NCBI RefSeq assembly: GCF_016756395.1
Contig: NZ_AP018365.1
Span: forward strand, 5,707,001-5,771,000
From: Streptomyces sp. SN-593
GTDB taxonomy: Bacteria; Actinomycetota; Actinomycetes; Streptomycetales; Streptomycetaceae
Length of the DNA stretch: 64,000 bases
Direction: 5' to 3'
The number at the start of each line of letters is the position of its first letter. Position 1 is the first letter of the stretch. This document shows, in pieces, positions 1 to 8,419 of the stretch. Below the pieces are notes generated by a model. It ran no database searches. It was not told where the DNA came from and was given only the letters and a program-made list of their open reading frames with translations. A program made the translations under genes and the position numbers.

Positions 1-652
1 CCAGCGTGGTCTTGCCGACCCCGCTGTGGCCGACCAGCGCGGTGACGTGGCCGGCCAGCCGCTCCCGGACCTGGTCCACCCCGCCGGCCAGGAAGTCGTC
101 CCGGCTGGTGACGACGTAGGGCGCGTCGAGCGCGCCGTACGTCTCCAGCAGCGGACCGGCCGGCGCAAGGTCGGACTTGGTGAGCACCAGCAGCGGGGTG
201 AGCCCCGCGTCGTAGGCGGCGACCAGGCAGCGGTCGATCATCCGCGGGCGCGGCTCGGGGTCGGCGAGCGCGGTGACGATGGCGAGCTGGTCGGCGTTGG
301 CGACCACGACCCGCTCGTACGGGTCGGTGTCGTCGGCGGTGCGGCGCAGCACCGAGGTGCGCTTCTCCACCCGGACGATCCGGGCCAGGGTGTCCTTGGC
401 GCCCGACAGGTCGCCGACCACGGCCACCCGGTCGCCGACCACCGCGGACTTGCGGCCCAGTTCGCGCGCCTTCATCGCCGTGACCTCGCGGTCCTCGACC
501 AGCACGGTGAGCCGGCCGCGGTCCACGGTCAGCACCATGCCCTCGGCGGCGTCCTCGTGCTTGGGGCGGATCGAGGTGCGCGGGCGGGTGCCCCGGCTGT
601 TCGGGCGGACCCGGATGTCGTCCTCGTCGGGGTTCTTGCCGTAGCGGCGCAT
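1..652 (-). CDS. rsgA: Ribosome small-subunit-dependent GTPase RsgA (partial)
   Basis: Circularly permuted GTPase that helps late maturation of the 30S ribosomal subunit. About 217 residues are visible from the ATG at 652, starting MRRYGKNPDED. An OB-fold-like N-terminal part (MVLTVDRGRLTVLV) comes first. The G4 motif follows in the form TKSD, and then the P-loop GHSGVGKTT at the very edge of the window. G4 before G1 is the permuted order typical of this family. The C-terminal zinc-binding part lies outside the window. The start lies 8 bases after the aroA stop on the same strand, so the two genes probably share a transcript, an arrangement I recall from other streptomycetes. Confidence 0.93.
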   Translation of the reverse strand, partial: MRRYGKNPDEDDIRVRPNSRGTRPRTSIRPKHEDAAEGMVLTVDRGRLTVLVEDREVTAMKARELGRKSAVVGDRVAVVGDLSGAKDTLARIVRVEKRTSVLRRTADDTDPYERVVVANADQLAIVTALADPEPRPRMIDRCLVAAYDAGLTPLLVLTKSDLAPAGPLLETYGALDAPYVVTSRDDFLAGGVDQVRERLAGHVTALVGHSGVGKTTL

Positions 653-660
653 GGCGGCCG

Positions 661-2019
661 TCAGCCCCGTCCGTGCCCGGCGCCGGCGGACCCGGGCAGC
701 GCGCCCGGGCGGGCCAGCATGCCCGTCCACAGGTCGGCGAAGTCCGGCAGCGTCTTGGCGGTCGTCGCGATGTTCTCCACCCGGACGCCGGGCACGGCCA
801 GCCCGATCACCGCGGCGGCCGTGGCGAGCCGGTGGTCGTCGTAGGTGTGGAACACCCCGCCGTGCAGCGGGCGCGGGCGGATCACCAGGCCGTCCCCGGT
901 CTCGCGGACGTCGCCGCCCAGGCCGTTCAGCTCGGCGGCCAGTGCGGCCAGCCGGTCCGTCTCGTGCAGCCGCAGGTGGGCGATGCCGGTCAGCTTCGAC
1001 TCGCCGTCGGCGAGGGCGGCGACCGCGGCGATCACCGGGGTCAGCTCGCCCACGTCGCCCAGGTCCATGACGAGCGGGCGCAGCCGGCCGCTGCCGGCGA
1101 AGGTCAGACCGTGGTCGGTCAGCTCGCAGGAGCCGCCCATCCGGGTGAAGATCTCGCGCAGCGCGTCGCCGGGCTGCGCGGTCACGCGCGGCCAGGCCGG
1201 CACGGTGACCCGGCCGCCGGTGACCAGGGCCGCGGCCAGGAACGGCGCCGCGTTCGACAGGTCGGGCTCCACGGTCAGGTCCCGGCCGAGCAGCGCGCCC
1301 GCCGCGACCCGCCAGACCCCCGCGCTGCCGCCGTCCTCCGGGGCGTCCACCTTGGCCCCGGCCTTGCGCAGCATGTCGACGGTCATCCGGATGTGCGGTA
1401 CCGACGGCAGGCTGTCGCCGGTGTGCCGCAGTTCCAGGCCCTTGTTGAAGCGCGGCCCCGACAGCAGCAGGGCGCTGACGAACTGCGACGAGGACGACGC
1501 GTCGACGTCCACCGCGCCGCCGGACAGCGACCCCGCGCCGTGCACGGTCATCGGCAGCGAGCCGCGGCCCTCGTCCTCCACCCGGGCGCCGAGCGCGCGC
1601 AGGGCGTCGATCACGCCGTGCAGCGGGCGCTCGTACGACCGCGCGTCGCCCTGGAAGCGGACCGGGCCGTCGGCGAGCGAGGCCACCGGCGGCAGGAAGC
1701 GCATCACGGTGCCGGCGTTGCCGACGTCCACCGTGGCCGGGCCGTGCAGCCCCGCCGGGATGATCCGCCATGCCTCGCCGCCGCCGGGGTTGACCGTTTC
1801 GTCAATCTGGACGCCCATCGCCCGCAGCGCGTCCGCCATGAGCACGGTGTCGCGGCTGCGCAGCGGTCGGCGCAGCCATCCGGGTTCCGCGGACAGCGCG
1901 GCGAGCACCAGGGCGCGGTTGGTCACGGACTTCGAACCCGGCACGAGGACGGTCGCGTCCACGGCGCCGGGCGCGGTCGGTGCCGGCCACGGTCGGGTCT
2001 GCGCGGTGCTGTCGGTCAT
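661..2019 (-). CDS. aroA: 3-phosphoshikimate 1-carboxyvinyltransferase (EPSP synthase)
   Basis: Cytosolic shikimate-pathway enzyme that joins phosphoenolpyruvate to shikimate 3-phosphate to give EPSP. The protein has 452 residues from ATG 2019. A TTG nine bases upstream would add three residues and is less likely. Family motifs appear in order: PGSKSVTNRALVLAAL near the N-terminus, GNAGTVMRFLPP, SSQFVSALLL, DLSNAAPFLAAAL, a DVGELTPVIAAVAALADG block, HLRLHETDRL and DDHRLATAAAVIGL near the C-terminus. Length and motifs are normal for the family. It precedes rsgA, with which it is probably co-transcribed, and lies downstream of the M50-like gene, 168 bases away. Confidence 0.96.
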   Translation of the reverse strand: MTDSTAQTRPWPAPTAPGAVDATVLVPGSKSVTNRALVLAALSAEPGWLRRPLRSRDTVLMADALRAMGVQIDETVNPGGGEAWRIIPAGLHGPATVDVGNAGTVMRFLPPVASLADGPVRFQGDARSYERPLHGVIDALRALGARVEDEGRGSLPMTVHGAGSLSGGAVDVDASSSSQFVSALLLSGPRFNKGLELRHTGDSLPSVPHIRMTVDMLRKAGAKVDAPEDGGSAGVWRVAAGALLGRDLTVEPDLSNAAPFLAAALVTGGRVTVPAWPRVTAQPGDALREIFTRMGGSCELTDHGLTFAGSGRLRPLVMDLGDVGELTPVIAAVAALADGESKLTGIAHLRLHETDRLAALAAELNGLGGDVRETGDGLVIRPRPLHGGVFHTYDDHRLATAAAVIGLAVPGVRVENIATTAKTLPDFADLWTGMLARPGALPGSAGAGHGRG

Positions 2020-2187
2020 GGGCAGCAAGCCTAGTGGCTCGGGTGGGAGGAGACGGGTCGGCGAATACGGCGAAACCCGCCGGAAACAGGGGGCGGCTAC
2101 CCTCCCGGGCCCGCATCGGCGACGGCGTCCGGTCCTCCGGTCCTCCGGCCGTTCCGCCGTTCCGATGTCCCCTCCCGGCCGCGCGGC

Positions 2188-2901
2188 TCAGCGGACCAGC
2201 AGCCACCTGCCGCCCGCGAACAGGGAGCACAGCGCGACGACGTAGAACAGCAGCAGCCACAGCGCCGCCGGGGTGCCGGTCAGCCGCGCAAGCTGGTCCG
2301 CGTCGGACGCCCCGCTGCGGTCCCTGCGCCGGGAGCCCTGGAGCTCCGCTACCGGTCGGACCCCGCCCAGCAGCAGGAACCACACCACCAGATACGCGAA
2401 GGCGGCCTGCACCTGTGCGCGGGTGATCCACGACACGAGCAGGAACAGGGCGCCGGTGACCACGACGGTCAGCACCCCGTACGCGTTGCGGATCATGACC
2501 AGCATCACCAGGAGCAGCGCGGTCGCCCCCCACAGCAGCGCGGTGATGTGCCCGGCGGTCAGCAGTCCCGCCCCGGCCAGGCCCAGCAGCGGGGGCGCGG
2601 TGTACCCGGCCGCGGCGGTGAACACCATGCCCGGGCCGTGCGGCCGGCCCCTGGAGACGGTCAGGCCCGAGGTGTCGGAGTGCAGCCGTATGCCCTGGAG
2701 CCGGCGGCCGGTCAGCAGGGCGACCAGGCCGTGGCCGCCCTCGTGCGCGATCGTCACGGCGTTGCGGGTGACGTGCCACACACCGCGCAGCACCACGGCG
2801 GCGAGCGCGACCAGCGCCGTGGCCCCCACCAGCCAGTGCGAGGGCGCGGGCTGCGTCCCGGTCAGCCGGTCCCACATCTCGGTGATGCTCGCGACGTTCA
2901 T
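2188..2901 (-). CDS. M50 (site-2-protease-like) integral membrane metallopeptidase
   Basis: 237-residue polytopic membrane protein. The zinc-binding HExxH motif is visible as His53-Glu54-Gly-Gly-His57 (AHEGGHGLVALLTGR) after the first hydrophobic segment. About five further hydrophobic stretches follow. This pattern fits the actinobacterial M50B-like family (peptidase M50B-like), which is predicted to cleave within or near the membrane. Its substrate is unknown. The ATG at 2901 is preceded by a GAGAGG-like ribosome site. The gene diverges from the SRAP gene at 3053 with about 150 bases between them. A third zinc ligand (a late Asp) could not be placed with certainty, so the assignment rests mainly on HExxH and topology. 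Confidence 0.75.
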   Translation of the reverse strand: MNVASITEMWDRLTGTQPAPSHWLVGATALVALAAVVLRGVWHVTRNAVTIAHEGGHGLVALLTGRRLQGIRLHSDTSGLTVSRGRPHGPGMVFTAAAGYTAPPLLGLAGAGLLTAGHITALLWGATALLLVMLVMIRNAYGVLTVVVTGALFLLVSWITRAQVQAAFAYLVVWFLLLGGVRPVAELQGSRRRDRSGASDADQLARLTGTPAALWLLLFYVVALCSLFAGGRWLLVR

Positions 2902-3052
2902 GCGGTGCTCATTCCTCTCGGGTCGGCCGCGGCCCCGGCGGGTCGTCCGGCAACGGCCGTGCGGCCGGGCCGGGTTGGCGGCCCGAACACGTCCGGTCCT
3001 GTGGTGCGGCCGGGCTGTCGGCCGGGCCCGTGGTCGTGGCAGTGTGGCAGTC

Positions 3053-3868
3053 ATGTGCGGTCGATATGCGGCGAGCCGGAAACCCGAGGACCTCGTCGAC
3101 CTCTTCGAGGTCCGGCGATGGGACCCCGCCGAGAGCCTCGCGCCCGACTGGAACGTCGCTCCGACCAAGGACGTCTCCGTCATACTCGACCGTCCTGTGC
3201 GGGACTCCGGTTCCCCGGAACCGGTGCGGCAGCTCCGGCCGCTGCGCTGGGGCCTGGTGCCGTCCTGGGCGAAGAGCCCCGACGTCGGGGTGCGGATGAT
3301 CAACGCCCGCGCCGAGACCGCCGCCGAGAAGCCGTCCTTCCGCCGCGCGCTGGCCGCGCGCCGCTGCCTGATCCCGGCCGACGGGTACTACGAGTGGGTG
3401 ACCGGCGTCGAGGAGCGGCGGCTGGAGGAGGAGGGCCGCAAGAAGCGCTCCCGCAAGCAGCCGTACTTCGTCACCCTGGCCGACGGCTCGGTCTTCGCGA
3501 TGGCCGGACTCTACGAGTTCTGGCGCGACGCCACGCTGCCCGAGGGCCACCCGCGCGCCTGGTGGGCCACCTGCACGGTGCTCACCACGGAGGCGGAGGA
3601 CACCGACCTGGCCGGGTACGACGGCACCGGCCCGCGGTCGCTGGCCGCCATCCACCCGCGGATGCCGCTGATGATGACGCGCGACCGCTGGGACGTCTGG
3701 CTGGACCCGCGCACTTCGGACCCGGAGGTGCTGCGGGGCCTGCTCGCCGCCCCGCCGCCGGGGCTGCTGCGGGCCCACCCGGTCGGCACCGCGGTCAGCA
3801 GCGTGCGGAACAACGGGCCGGAACTGGTGGTGGAGCTGGCGGCGCCGGAGGAGGAGACGCTCTTCTGA
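3053..3868 (+). CDS. SOS-response-associated peptidase (SRAP/HMCES/YedK family)
   Basis: 271-residue SRAP-domain protein. Members form a covalent thiazolidine link between their N-terminal cysteine and abasic sites in single-stranded DNA, and so protect the site from breakage. The start MCGRY fixes the ATG at 3053 because removal of Met must expose Cys2. Other signature segments are NVAPTKDVSVI, WGLVPSWAK, MINARAETAAEKPSFR, the PADGYYEW motif with the catalytic Glu, and HPRMPLMM with the active-site His. A charged insertion, rich in Glu, Arg and Lys, follows YYEWV and is common in actinobacterial members. The gene diverges from the membrane peptidase. No LexA box was found upstream by eye. 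Confidence 0.93.
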   Translation: MCGRYAASRKPEDLVDLFEVRRWDPAESLAPDWNVAPTKDVSVILDRPVRDSGSPEPVRQLRPLRWGLVPSWAKSPDVGVRMINARAETAAEKPSFRRALAARRCLIPADGYYEWVTGVEERRLEEEGRKKRSRKQPYFVTLADGSVFAMAGLYEFWRDATLPEGHPRAWWATCTVLTTEAEDTDLAGYDGTGPRSLAAIHPRMPLMMTRDRWDVWLDPRTSDPEVLRGLLAAPPPGLLRAHPVGTAVSSVRNNGPELVVELAAPEEETLF

Positions 3869-4048
3869 CCGCCGGGGCGGGCCGGCCTTGATGCGCCGGC
3901 CGCCCTTGATGCGCTGTCCGTCCCGGACGCGGCGGCCGTCCCGGATCGTCAGCCGTCCCGGGTCCTCGGCCGAGACGGTCCGCCGCAGGGGCGGTCCCCG
4001 CCGGGTCGTCCCGGCTCCGGCCGGGGCCGCTCTGGCAGGCTTGGCCGG
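3869..4048. other. Intergenic stretch with degenerate short repeats
   Basis: There is no convincing gene here. Short imperfect repeats are visible: TTGATGCGC occurs twice (near 3889 and 3906), and a GTCCCGGA/GTCCCGGG string occurs three times between about 3918 and 3962. On the minus strand they would spell a monotonous Arg/Asp/Gly/Ile/Lys-rich run, so they are read here as non-coding low-complexity sequence. Confidence 0.4.
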
Positions 4049-4708
4049 GTGCACACCCCTGACGTCGAACTCGTCGAGACCCCCGCGGGCCCGGCCCGGA
4101 TCACCTGGCACCGGCCGGAGGGCCGGGCGCGCTGCGTGCTCGCCCTCGGCCACGGCGCCGGCGGCGGCGTCACCGCCCGCGACCTGGTGGCGCTTGCGGC
4201 GGCGCTGCCCGGGCGCGAGGTGACCGTCGCACTGGTCGAGCAGCCCTGGCGGGTCGCCGGGAAGAAGATCGCGCCGGCGCCCAGGACCCTGGACAGCGGC
4301 TGGAGCGCCCTGTGGCCGCGGCTGGCCGCCCCCGGGCTGCCGGTGGTGGCCGGCGGGCGCAGCGCGGGCGCCCGGGTGGCCTGCCGCACCGCGCGGGAAC
4401 TGGGCGCCGCCGCCGTCCTCGCGCTGGCGTTCCCGCTGCACCCGCCGGGCAAGCCGGAGAAGTCCCGCTACGACGAGCTGGCCGGCGCCGCCGACGTGCT
4501 GCCGCTGCTCGGGGTGCAGGGCGGCGCCGACGCGTTCGGGCGGCCCGGGGAGTTCCCGGCGGAGCGCCGGCCGGTGGAGGTGCCGCACGGCGACCACGCC
4601 TTCGCGGTGCCCAAGCGGGCACCGCTCACCCAGGAGGAGGCACTCGCCCGGCTGACCGGGGCGGTCGCCGAATGGCTCACCGGGCTGGGATTCGCCGCCC
4701 CGGCGTGA
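4049..4708 (+). CDS. Alpha/beta-hydrolase family protein (KANL3/Tex30-like)
   Basis: 219-residue single-domain alpha/beta hydrolase of the dienelactone-hydrolase/KANL3-Tex30-like group. The oxyanion-loop region LGHGAGGGV lies early in the protein. The nucleophile elbow GRSAGAR has the GxSxG pattern, and a late GDHAF supplies the expected catalytic His. A GGADAFG segment is the likely Asp position. The GTG start at 4049 is chosen because MHTPDVELVETP opens the typical first strand. The substrate is unknown; many relatives have no proven activity. The sigR promoter begins about 50 bases downstream of its stop, so the gene is probably transcribed independently of the stress operon. Confidence 0.78.
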   Translation: MHTPDVELVETPAGPARITWHRPEGRARCVLALGHGAGGGVTARDLVALAAALPGREVTVALVEQPWRVAGKKIAPAPRTLDSGWSALWPRLAAPGLPVVAGGRSAGARVACRTARELGAAAVLALAFPLHPPGKPEKSRYDELAGAADVLPLLGVQGGADAFGRPGEFPAERRPVEVPHGDHAFAVPKRAPLTQEEALARLTGAVAEWLTGLGFAAPA

Positions 4709-4758
4709 GACGTCTGCAACCGGCGCGGTAGGCCGCCCGGGGGTGGTTCTCCTTCCCG

Positions 4759-4784
4759 GGAATGACGACAGCGCGCGCGCTGTT
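4759..4784 (+). promoter_or_regulatory. SigR-dependent promoter of the sigR-rsrA operon
   Basis: GGAAT at 4759-4763 and GTT at 4782-4784 are separated by exactly 18 bases. This is the published SigR consensus GGAAT-N18-GTT. Transcription would begin near 4791, upstream of the in-frame ATG at 4841. That fits positive autoregulation of sigR during thiol-oxidative stress and expression of a longer SigR isoform. Confidence 0.85.
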
Positions 4785-5062
4785 GTGCGTGTCGACAGGG
4801 CCGCGCCCGCGGCACCGCAGAGGGTGAGAGAGGCAGCCGCATGGTTTCAGCCGCATGCCGGTCACGCGACGGGGCCGCCGCACAGGTGAGCGCGCGCATC
4901 GCGCCCCTCGGTGCTGGTCAGACGCCTGCCGCGCCGTACCTGGACTGGACCCGGTGGCCCGAGCAGGCCCGGGGCAAGGGCGCGACCAGCACGTCCACCA
5001 GCCGTGCAATATCCTCCCAAGCGGGCGGGTCCACATCTGGGCGCGCCGGCGTTATCGAGGAG

Positions 5063-5758
5063 GTGGGTCCGGTCACCGGCACCGACGACAGCACGGCGGG
5101 CACCGCGGGTGCGTCCGGTTCGGGCGAACCCCCCGTGTCTACGGCCACGGGGGCGGCACAGGAGACCGAGGCGCAGCGCAGCCGGCGTTTCGAGCGGGAC
5201 GCGCTGGAGTTCCTCGACCAGATGTACTCGGCGGCGCTGCGGATGACCCGCAACCCGGCCGACGCGGAGGACCTGGTGCAGGAGACGTACGCGAAGGCGT
5301 ACGCGTCGTTCCACCAGTTCCGCGAGGGCACCAACCTCAAGGCGTGGCTGTACCGCATCCTCACCAACAGCTTCATCAACTCCTACCGCAAGAAGCAGCG
5401 CGAGCCGCTGCGCAGCGGCTCCGAGGAGATCGAGGACTGGCAGCTCGCGCGCGCCGAGTCGCACATGTCGACCGGCCTGCGCTCCGCCGAGTCCCAGGCA
5501 CTGGACCACCTGCCGGACTCCGACGTGAAGACCGCGCTCCAGACCATCCCCGAGGAGTTCCGCATCGCGGTGTACCTCGCTGATGTCGAGGGCTTTGCCT
5601 ACAAGGAGATCGCGGACATCATGGGAACTCCCATCGGTACCGTGATGTCGCGGCTGCACCGCGGGCGCCGGCAGCTTCGCGAACTGCTGGAGGACTACGC
5701 CCGGGACCGCGGACTCGTCCCCGCGGGCGTGGCACGTGAGAAGGGCGCGGATTCATGA
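5063..5758 (+). CDS. sigR: ECF RNA polymerase sigma factor SigR (thiol-oxidative stress)
   Basis: 231-residue ECF sigma factor that directs the disulfide-stress regulon (thioredoxins, mycothiol metabolism, proteases). Region 2 is visible as FERDALEFLDQMYSAALRMT, then NPADAEDLVQETYAKAY and the FREGTNLKAWLYRIL block. Region 4 is the TIPEEFRIAVYLADVEGF block with its DNA-binding helix (YKEIADIMGTPIGTVMSRLHRGR). The GTG at 5063 has a GAGGAG ribosome site directly upstream and gives the usual length. The frame stays open upstream to ATG 4841, which has its own GAGAGAGG site at 4826-4832 and would add 74 residues. S. coelicolor makes a comparable unstable long form, SigR-prime. The stop overlaps the rsrA start (ATGA), so the sigma and anti-sigma factors are translationally coupled. 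Confidence 0.96.
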   Translation: MGPVTGTDDSTAGTAGASGSGEPPVSTATGAAQETEAQRSRRFERDALEFLDQMYSAALRMTRNPADAEDLVQETYAKAYASFHQFREGTNLKAWLYRILTNSFINSYRKKQREPLRSGSEEIEDWQLARAESHMSTGLRSAESQALDHLPDSDVKTALQTIPEEFRIAVYLADVEGFAYKEIADIMGTPIGTVMSRLHRGRRQLRELLEDYARDRGLVPAGVAREKGADS

Positions 5759-6075
5759 GCTGCGGAAACGCACATGAGACGGACTGCTCCGAGGTGCTCG
5801 ACCACCTCTACGAGTACCTCGACGAGGAGATGTCCGACGACGCCTGCGCCAAGTTCAGGGAGCACTTCGACGAGTGCCATCCCTGCCTGGAGAAGTACGG
5901 CCTGGAAGTCGCGGTCAAGAAGCTGGTGAAGCGCTGCTGCGGTTCCGACGACGTCCCCAGCGACCTGCGCTCCAAGGTGATGATGCGGATCGAGCTGGTC
6001 CGGCGCGGCGAGGACGTGTCGGAACACGGGACGCTCAGCGCCGAGATCACCACGACCGAGGCGCCGTCGGCCTGA
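5755..6075 (+). CDS. rsrA: Zinc-binding redox-sensing anti-sigma factor RsrA
   Basis: 106-residue cytoplasmic ZAS-family anti-sigma factor. It holds SigR inactive in the reduced zinc-bound state and releases it on disulfide formation. All functional residues known from S. coelicolor RsrA sit at identical positions: Cys3, Cys11, His37, Cys41 and Cys44, with the HxxxCxxC motif reading HFDECHPC. Cys11 and Cys44 are the pair expected to form the trigger disulfide. Two extra cysteines (61 and 62) follow in KRCCG. The ATG lies inside the sigR stop region (4-base overlap). The gene is expected to be co-expressed with sigR from the autoregulated promoter. Confidence 0.96.
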   Translation: MSCGNAHETDCSEVLDHLYEYLDEEMSDDACAKFREHFDECHPCLEKYGLEVAVKKLVKRCCGSDDVPSDLRSKVMMRIELVRRGEDVSEHGTLSAEITTTEAPSA

Positions 6076-6269
6076 CACCGCGGAGGCGGCTGGCCGGGCG
6101 GTACACGCCGCCCGCCAGGAAGCCGTCAAGCGAATTCGCCGCATCCCACTCCCACGAGTGAGTGATGGTGCCTCCTTCCGGCGTAATCGCCGCAAACTCC
6201 GCAGAGCCGCCCGCCGCGGCCCTATCCTCCTGAGTCTCGTACATCTCGTACGGACAGGAGGCCGTCGCC

Positions 6270-7088
6270 GTGTCACCCGCGCACCGCCGCTCGCAGCCGC
6301 ACACGGTCTGCTGGGGTTCCGCCTGTGCCCGCCGGGTCCGGCAGGAGGCGCAGCAGGCGACCGTGCAGGCACTGATGCTGGCCCTGGAACTCAAGGACCC
6401 CTACACCCGGGCGCACAGCGAGCGGGTGGGCGCGCTGGCCGCGCGCATCGCCCGTGAACTGGGCGCGCCCGCGGCCCGGGTGGAGGCGGTCCGGCTCGGC
6501 GGCACCCTGCACGACATCGGCAAGCTCGCGGTGCCCACCGGCCTGCTGCGCAAGAACGGCCCGCTCACCGACGAGGAGCGTGGTGTGGTCCAACTCCACC
6601 CGGTCGACGGGGACGCCGTGCTGCGCGGCGTCCCCGTGCTCGCGGAGGCCCGCGCGGCGGTCCTGCACCACCACGAGCGGATCGACGGCACGGGGTACCC
6701 GTACGGCCTGACGGGCGGCCGGATTCCGGAGGCGGCCCGGATCGTGGCGGTGGCCGACGCGTTCGACGCCATGACCTCGACCCGCGCCTACCGCCCGGCC
6801 CGGCCGGACGCGCACGCGATGGCCGAGCTGCGGCGCTGCGCGGGCACCCAGTTCGATCCGGTGATGGTGGAGGCACTGGCGGGGGCACTGGCGGCGCAGG
6901 CGCCGACCGGAGCCGGCGCGCGGCCCGGAGCCGGCGCGCGGCCCGGAGCCGGCGCACCGGCCCGGCCGGTTCCGGCGCTGTGCGGGGCGACCGCGGCGGT
7001 CGAGGGACCCCTCCTGGCCAGGGTGCCCGCACGCCCTCCGACCTGGGCATGGTTGGATGCCGGTGCGAAGGGCAAGGGAGTCGGGTGA
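6270..7088 (+). CDS. HD-GYP domain phosphohydrolase
   Basis: 272-residue soluble protein made mainly of one HD-GYP domain. In order, the sequence shows KDPYTRAHSERV, the HD pair in LGGTLHDIGKLA, LHPVDGDAVL, the GYP motif as HHERIDGTGYPYGL, and VADAFDAMTSTRAYRP. These are the metal-binding and signature residues. Many HD-GYP proteins degrade cyclic di-GMP, but activity cannot be read from sequence alone and no receiver domain is attached. The C-terminal tail (about residues 215-272) is Ala/Gly/Pro-rich and contains an 18-base tandem repeat giving GAGARP. The GTG start has AGGAGG about 7 bases upstream. It follows rsrA after 194 bases, so it probably has its own promoter. Confidence 0.87.
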   Translation: MSPAHRRSQPHTVCWGSACARRVRQEAQQATVQALMLALELKDPYTRAHSERVGALAARIARELGAPAARVEAVRLGGTLHDIGKLAVPTGLLRKNGPLTDEERGVVQLHPVDGDAVLRGVPVLAEARAAVLHHHERIDGTGYPYGLTGGRIPEAARIVAVADAFDAMTSTRAYRPARPDAHAMAELRRCAGTQFDPVMVEALAGALAAQAPTGAGARPGAGARPGAGAPARPVPALCGATAAVEGPLLARVPARPPTWAWLDAGAKGKGVG

Positions 7089-7213
7089 GGCCCGCGTTCC
7101 GCGAGCAGCGGGCTCGGGCTGAGACAACGGCCAGAATGTGCAAGGTTGGTGTCGTACAGGGTGGTACCGGCCGCATCCGGCCGACCGGCTGAGCGGGCAG
7201 GCGGGAAACGACG

Positions 7214-8218
7214 TTGAAGATCTTCGGAAGAGTGCGGCACCGGCCGTCGCCCACGTGGCGCCAGGCCACCGACCGGGCGTTCACGCTGATCGACGACGGT
7301 CGCTACGAGGACGCCGGCGCGCTGCTGACCCGCGCCGCCGATCTGGAGCCCTGGCTCTCCGAGTCCTGGTACAACCTGGCGCTGCTGCACAAGTTCCGGC
7401 ACGACTGGGCCCAGGCCCGGATCGCCGGGCTGCGCGCCGTCGCGCTGCTGGACCGCCCGGTCGGCGCCCCGGACTGGTGGAACCTCGGCATCGCCGCCAC
7501 CGCGCTCCAGGACTGGCCGCTGGCCCGCCGCGCCTGGCAGGCGTACGGGCTGCGGATGCCGGCCGGCACCGCGGAGCGCACCGGCGAGGAGTCGGTGCGG
7601 CTGCCGCTGGGCAGCGCGGCGGTGCGGCTGTCGCCGGAGGGCGAGGCCGAGGTGGTCTGGGGCCGGCGCCTGGACCCGGCCCGCATCGAGGTGCTGTCGA
7701 TCCCGCTGCCGTCCTCCGGGCGCCGCTGGGGCGAGGTGGTGCTCCACGACGGGGTGCCGCACGGCGAGCGGGCCACCGAGCGCGGCTCCGGGTCGTCGGT
7801 CTACCCGGTCTTCGACGAGATCGAGCTGTGGGCGCCGTCGCCCGTGCCGACCTGGCTGGTGCTGCTCGAAGCAGGCACCCAGGCGGACCGCGACGCCCTG
7901 GAGCGGCTGGCCGCCGAGGCCGGTTACGCCGCCGAGGACTGGTCGTCCTCGGTCCGGCTGCTGTGCCGCACCTGCTCGGAGAGCCGGATGCCCACCGACG
8001 ACGGCTCCTCCGCCACCCGCGACCCCCACGACCACGGCGAGCCCGGCCATCCGGGCCACCTCAGCCACATCAGCCACGCCGGGGAGGAGCCGGGCTGGAC
8101 CGCCGAGCGCGAGTGCGGCATCGCCGCGCCGGCCGGGCTGGTGCAGGGACTGCTCGACAGTTGGGTGGCCGACAGTCCGGACACCCGGGACTGGCGGGAC
8201 CTCGAAGAGGTCTGCTGA
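7214..8218 (+). CDS. Tetratricopeptide-repeat protein of unknown function
   Basis: 334-residue cytoplasmic protein. The first 120 residues hold TPR-like helical pairs (ATDRAFTLIDDGRYEDAGAL, SESWYNLALLHKFRHDW, APDWWNLGIAATALQDW). The remainder is a mixed alpha/beta region without a family I recognise. It ends in a Cys/His-rich stretch: LCRTCSES, a His-rich linker with several H-G and L-S-H pairs, then ECGIAAP. The cysteines and histidines might bind metal, but that is a guess. The start is TTG at 7214 (MKIFGRVRHRPS), chosen because the preceding frame is shadow sequence; the ribosome site is weak. From memory, similar proteins lie beside def in other streptomycetes. Confidence 0.7.
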   Translation: MKIFGRVRHRPSPTWRQATDRAFTLIDDGRYEDAGALLTRAADLEPWLSESWYNLALLHKFRHDWAQARIAGLRAVALLDRPVGAPDWWNLGIAATALQDWPLARRAWQAYGLRMPAGTAERTGEESVRLPLGSAAVRLSPEGEAEVVWGRRLDPARIEVLSIPLPSSGRRWGEVVLHDGVPHGERATERGSGSSVYPVFDEIELWAPSPVPTWLVLLEAGTQADRDALERLAAEAGYAAEDWSSSVRLLCRTCSESRMPTDDGSSATRDPHDHGEPGHPGHLSHISHAGEEPGWTAERECGIAAPAGLVQGLLDSWVADSPDTRDWRDLEEVC

Positions 8219-8419
8219 GCCGTCGCGCCGGCCGTCCGTGAGGCGGCCGTGGCGGCCCCGGCGACGGCCGTCGCACGGCCTCCGTGCCCGGTACGCCGCA
8301 CTCCCCGCGGCCGCCCGCACCGGGGCGCCGCGGGCTTTCCGGTGCCGGCCGTGCGGCCTTGCGCCGTCCCGTACCCTGGGAAGGATCAGATTCGGGTTCC
8401 GGGAAGGCGTACGGCGGAG

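Noticed and set aside
673..2034. Long plus-strand ORFs opposite aroA
   Set aside because: They are Arg/Gly/His-rich antisense shadows of a fully recognisable aroA; the high GC content opens all frames.
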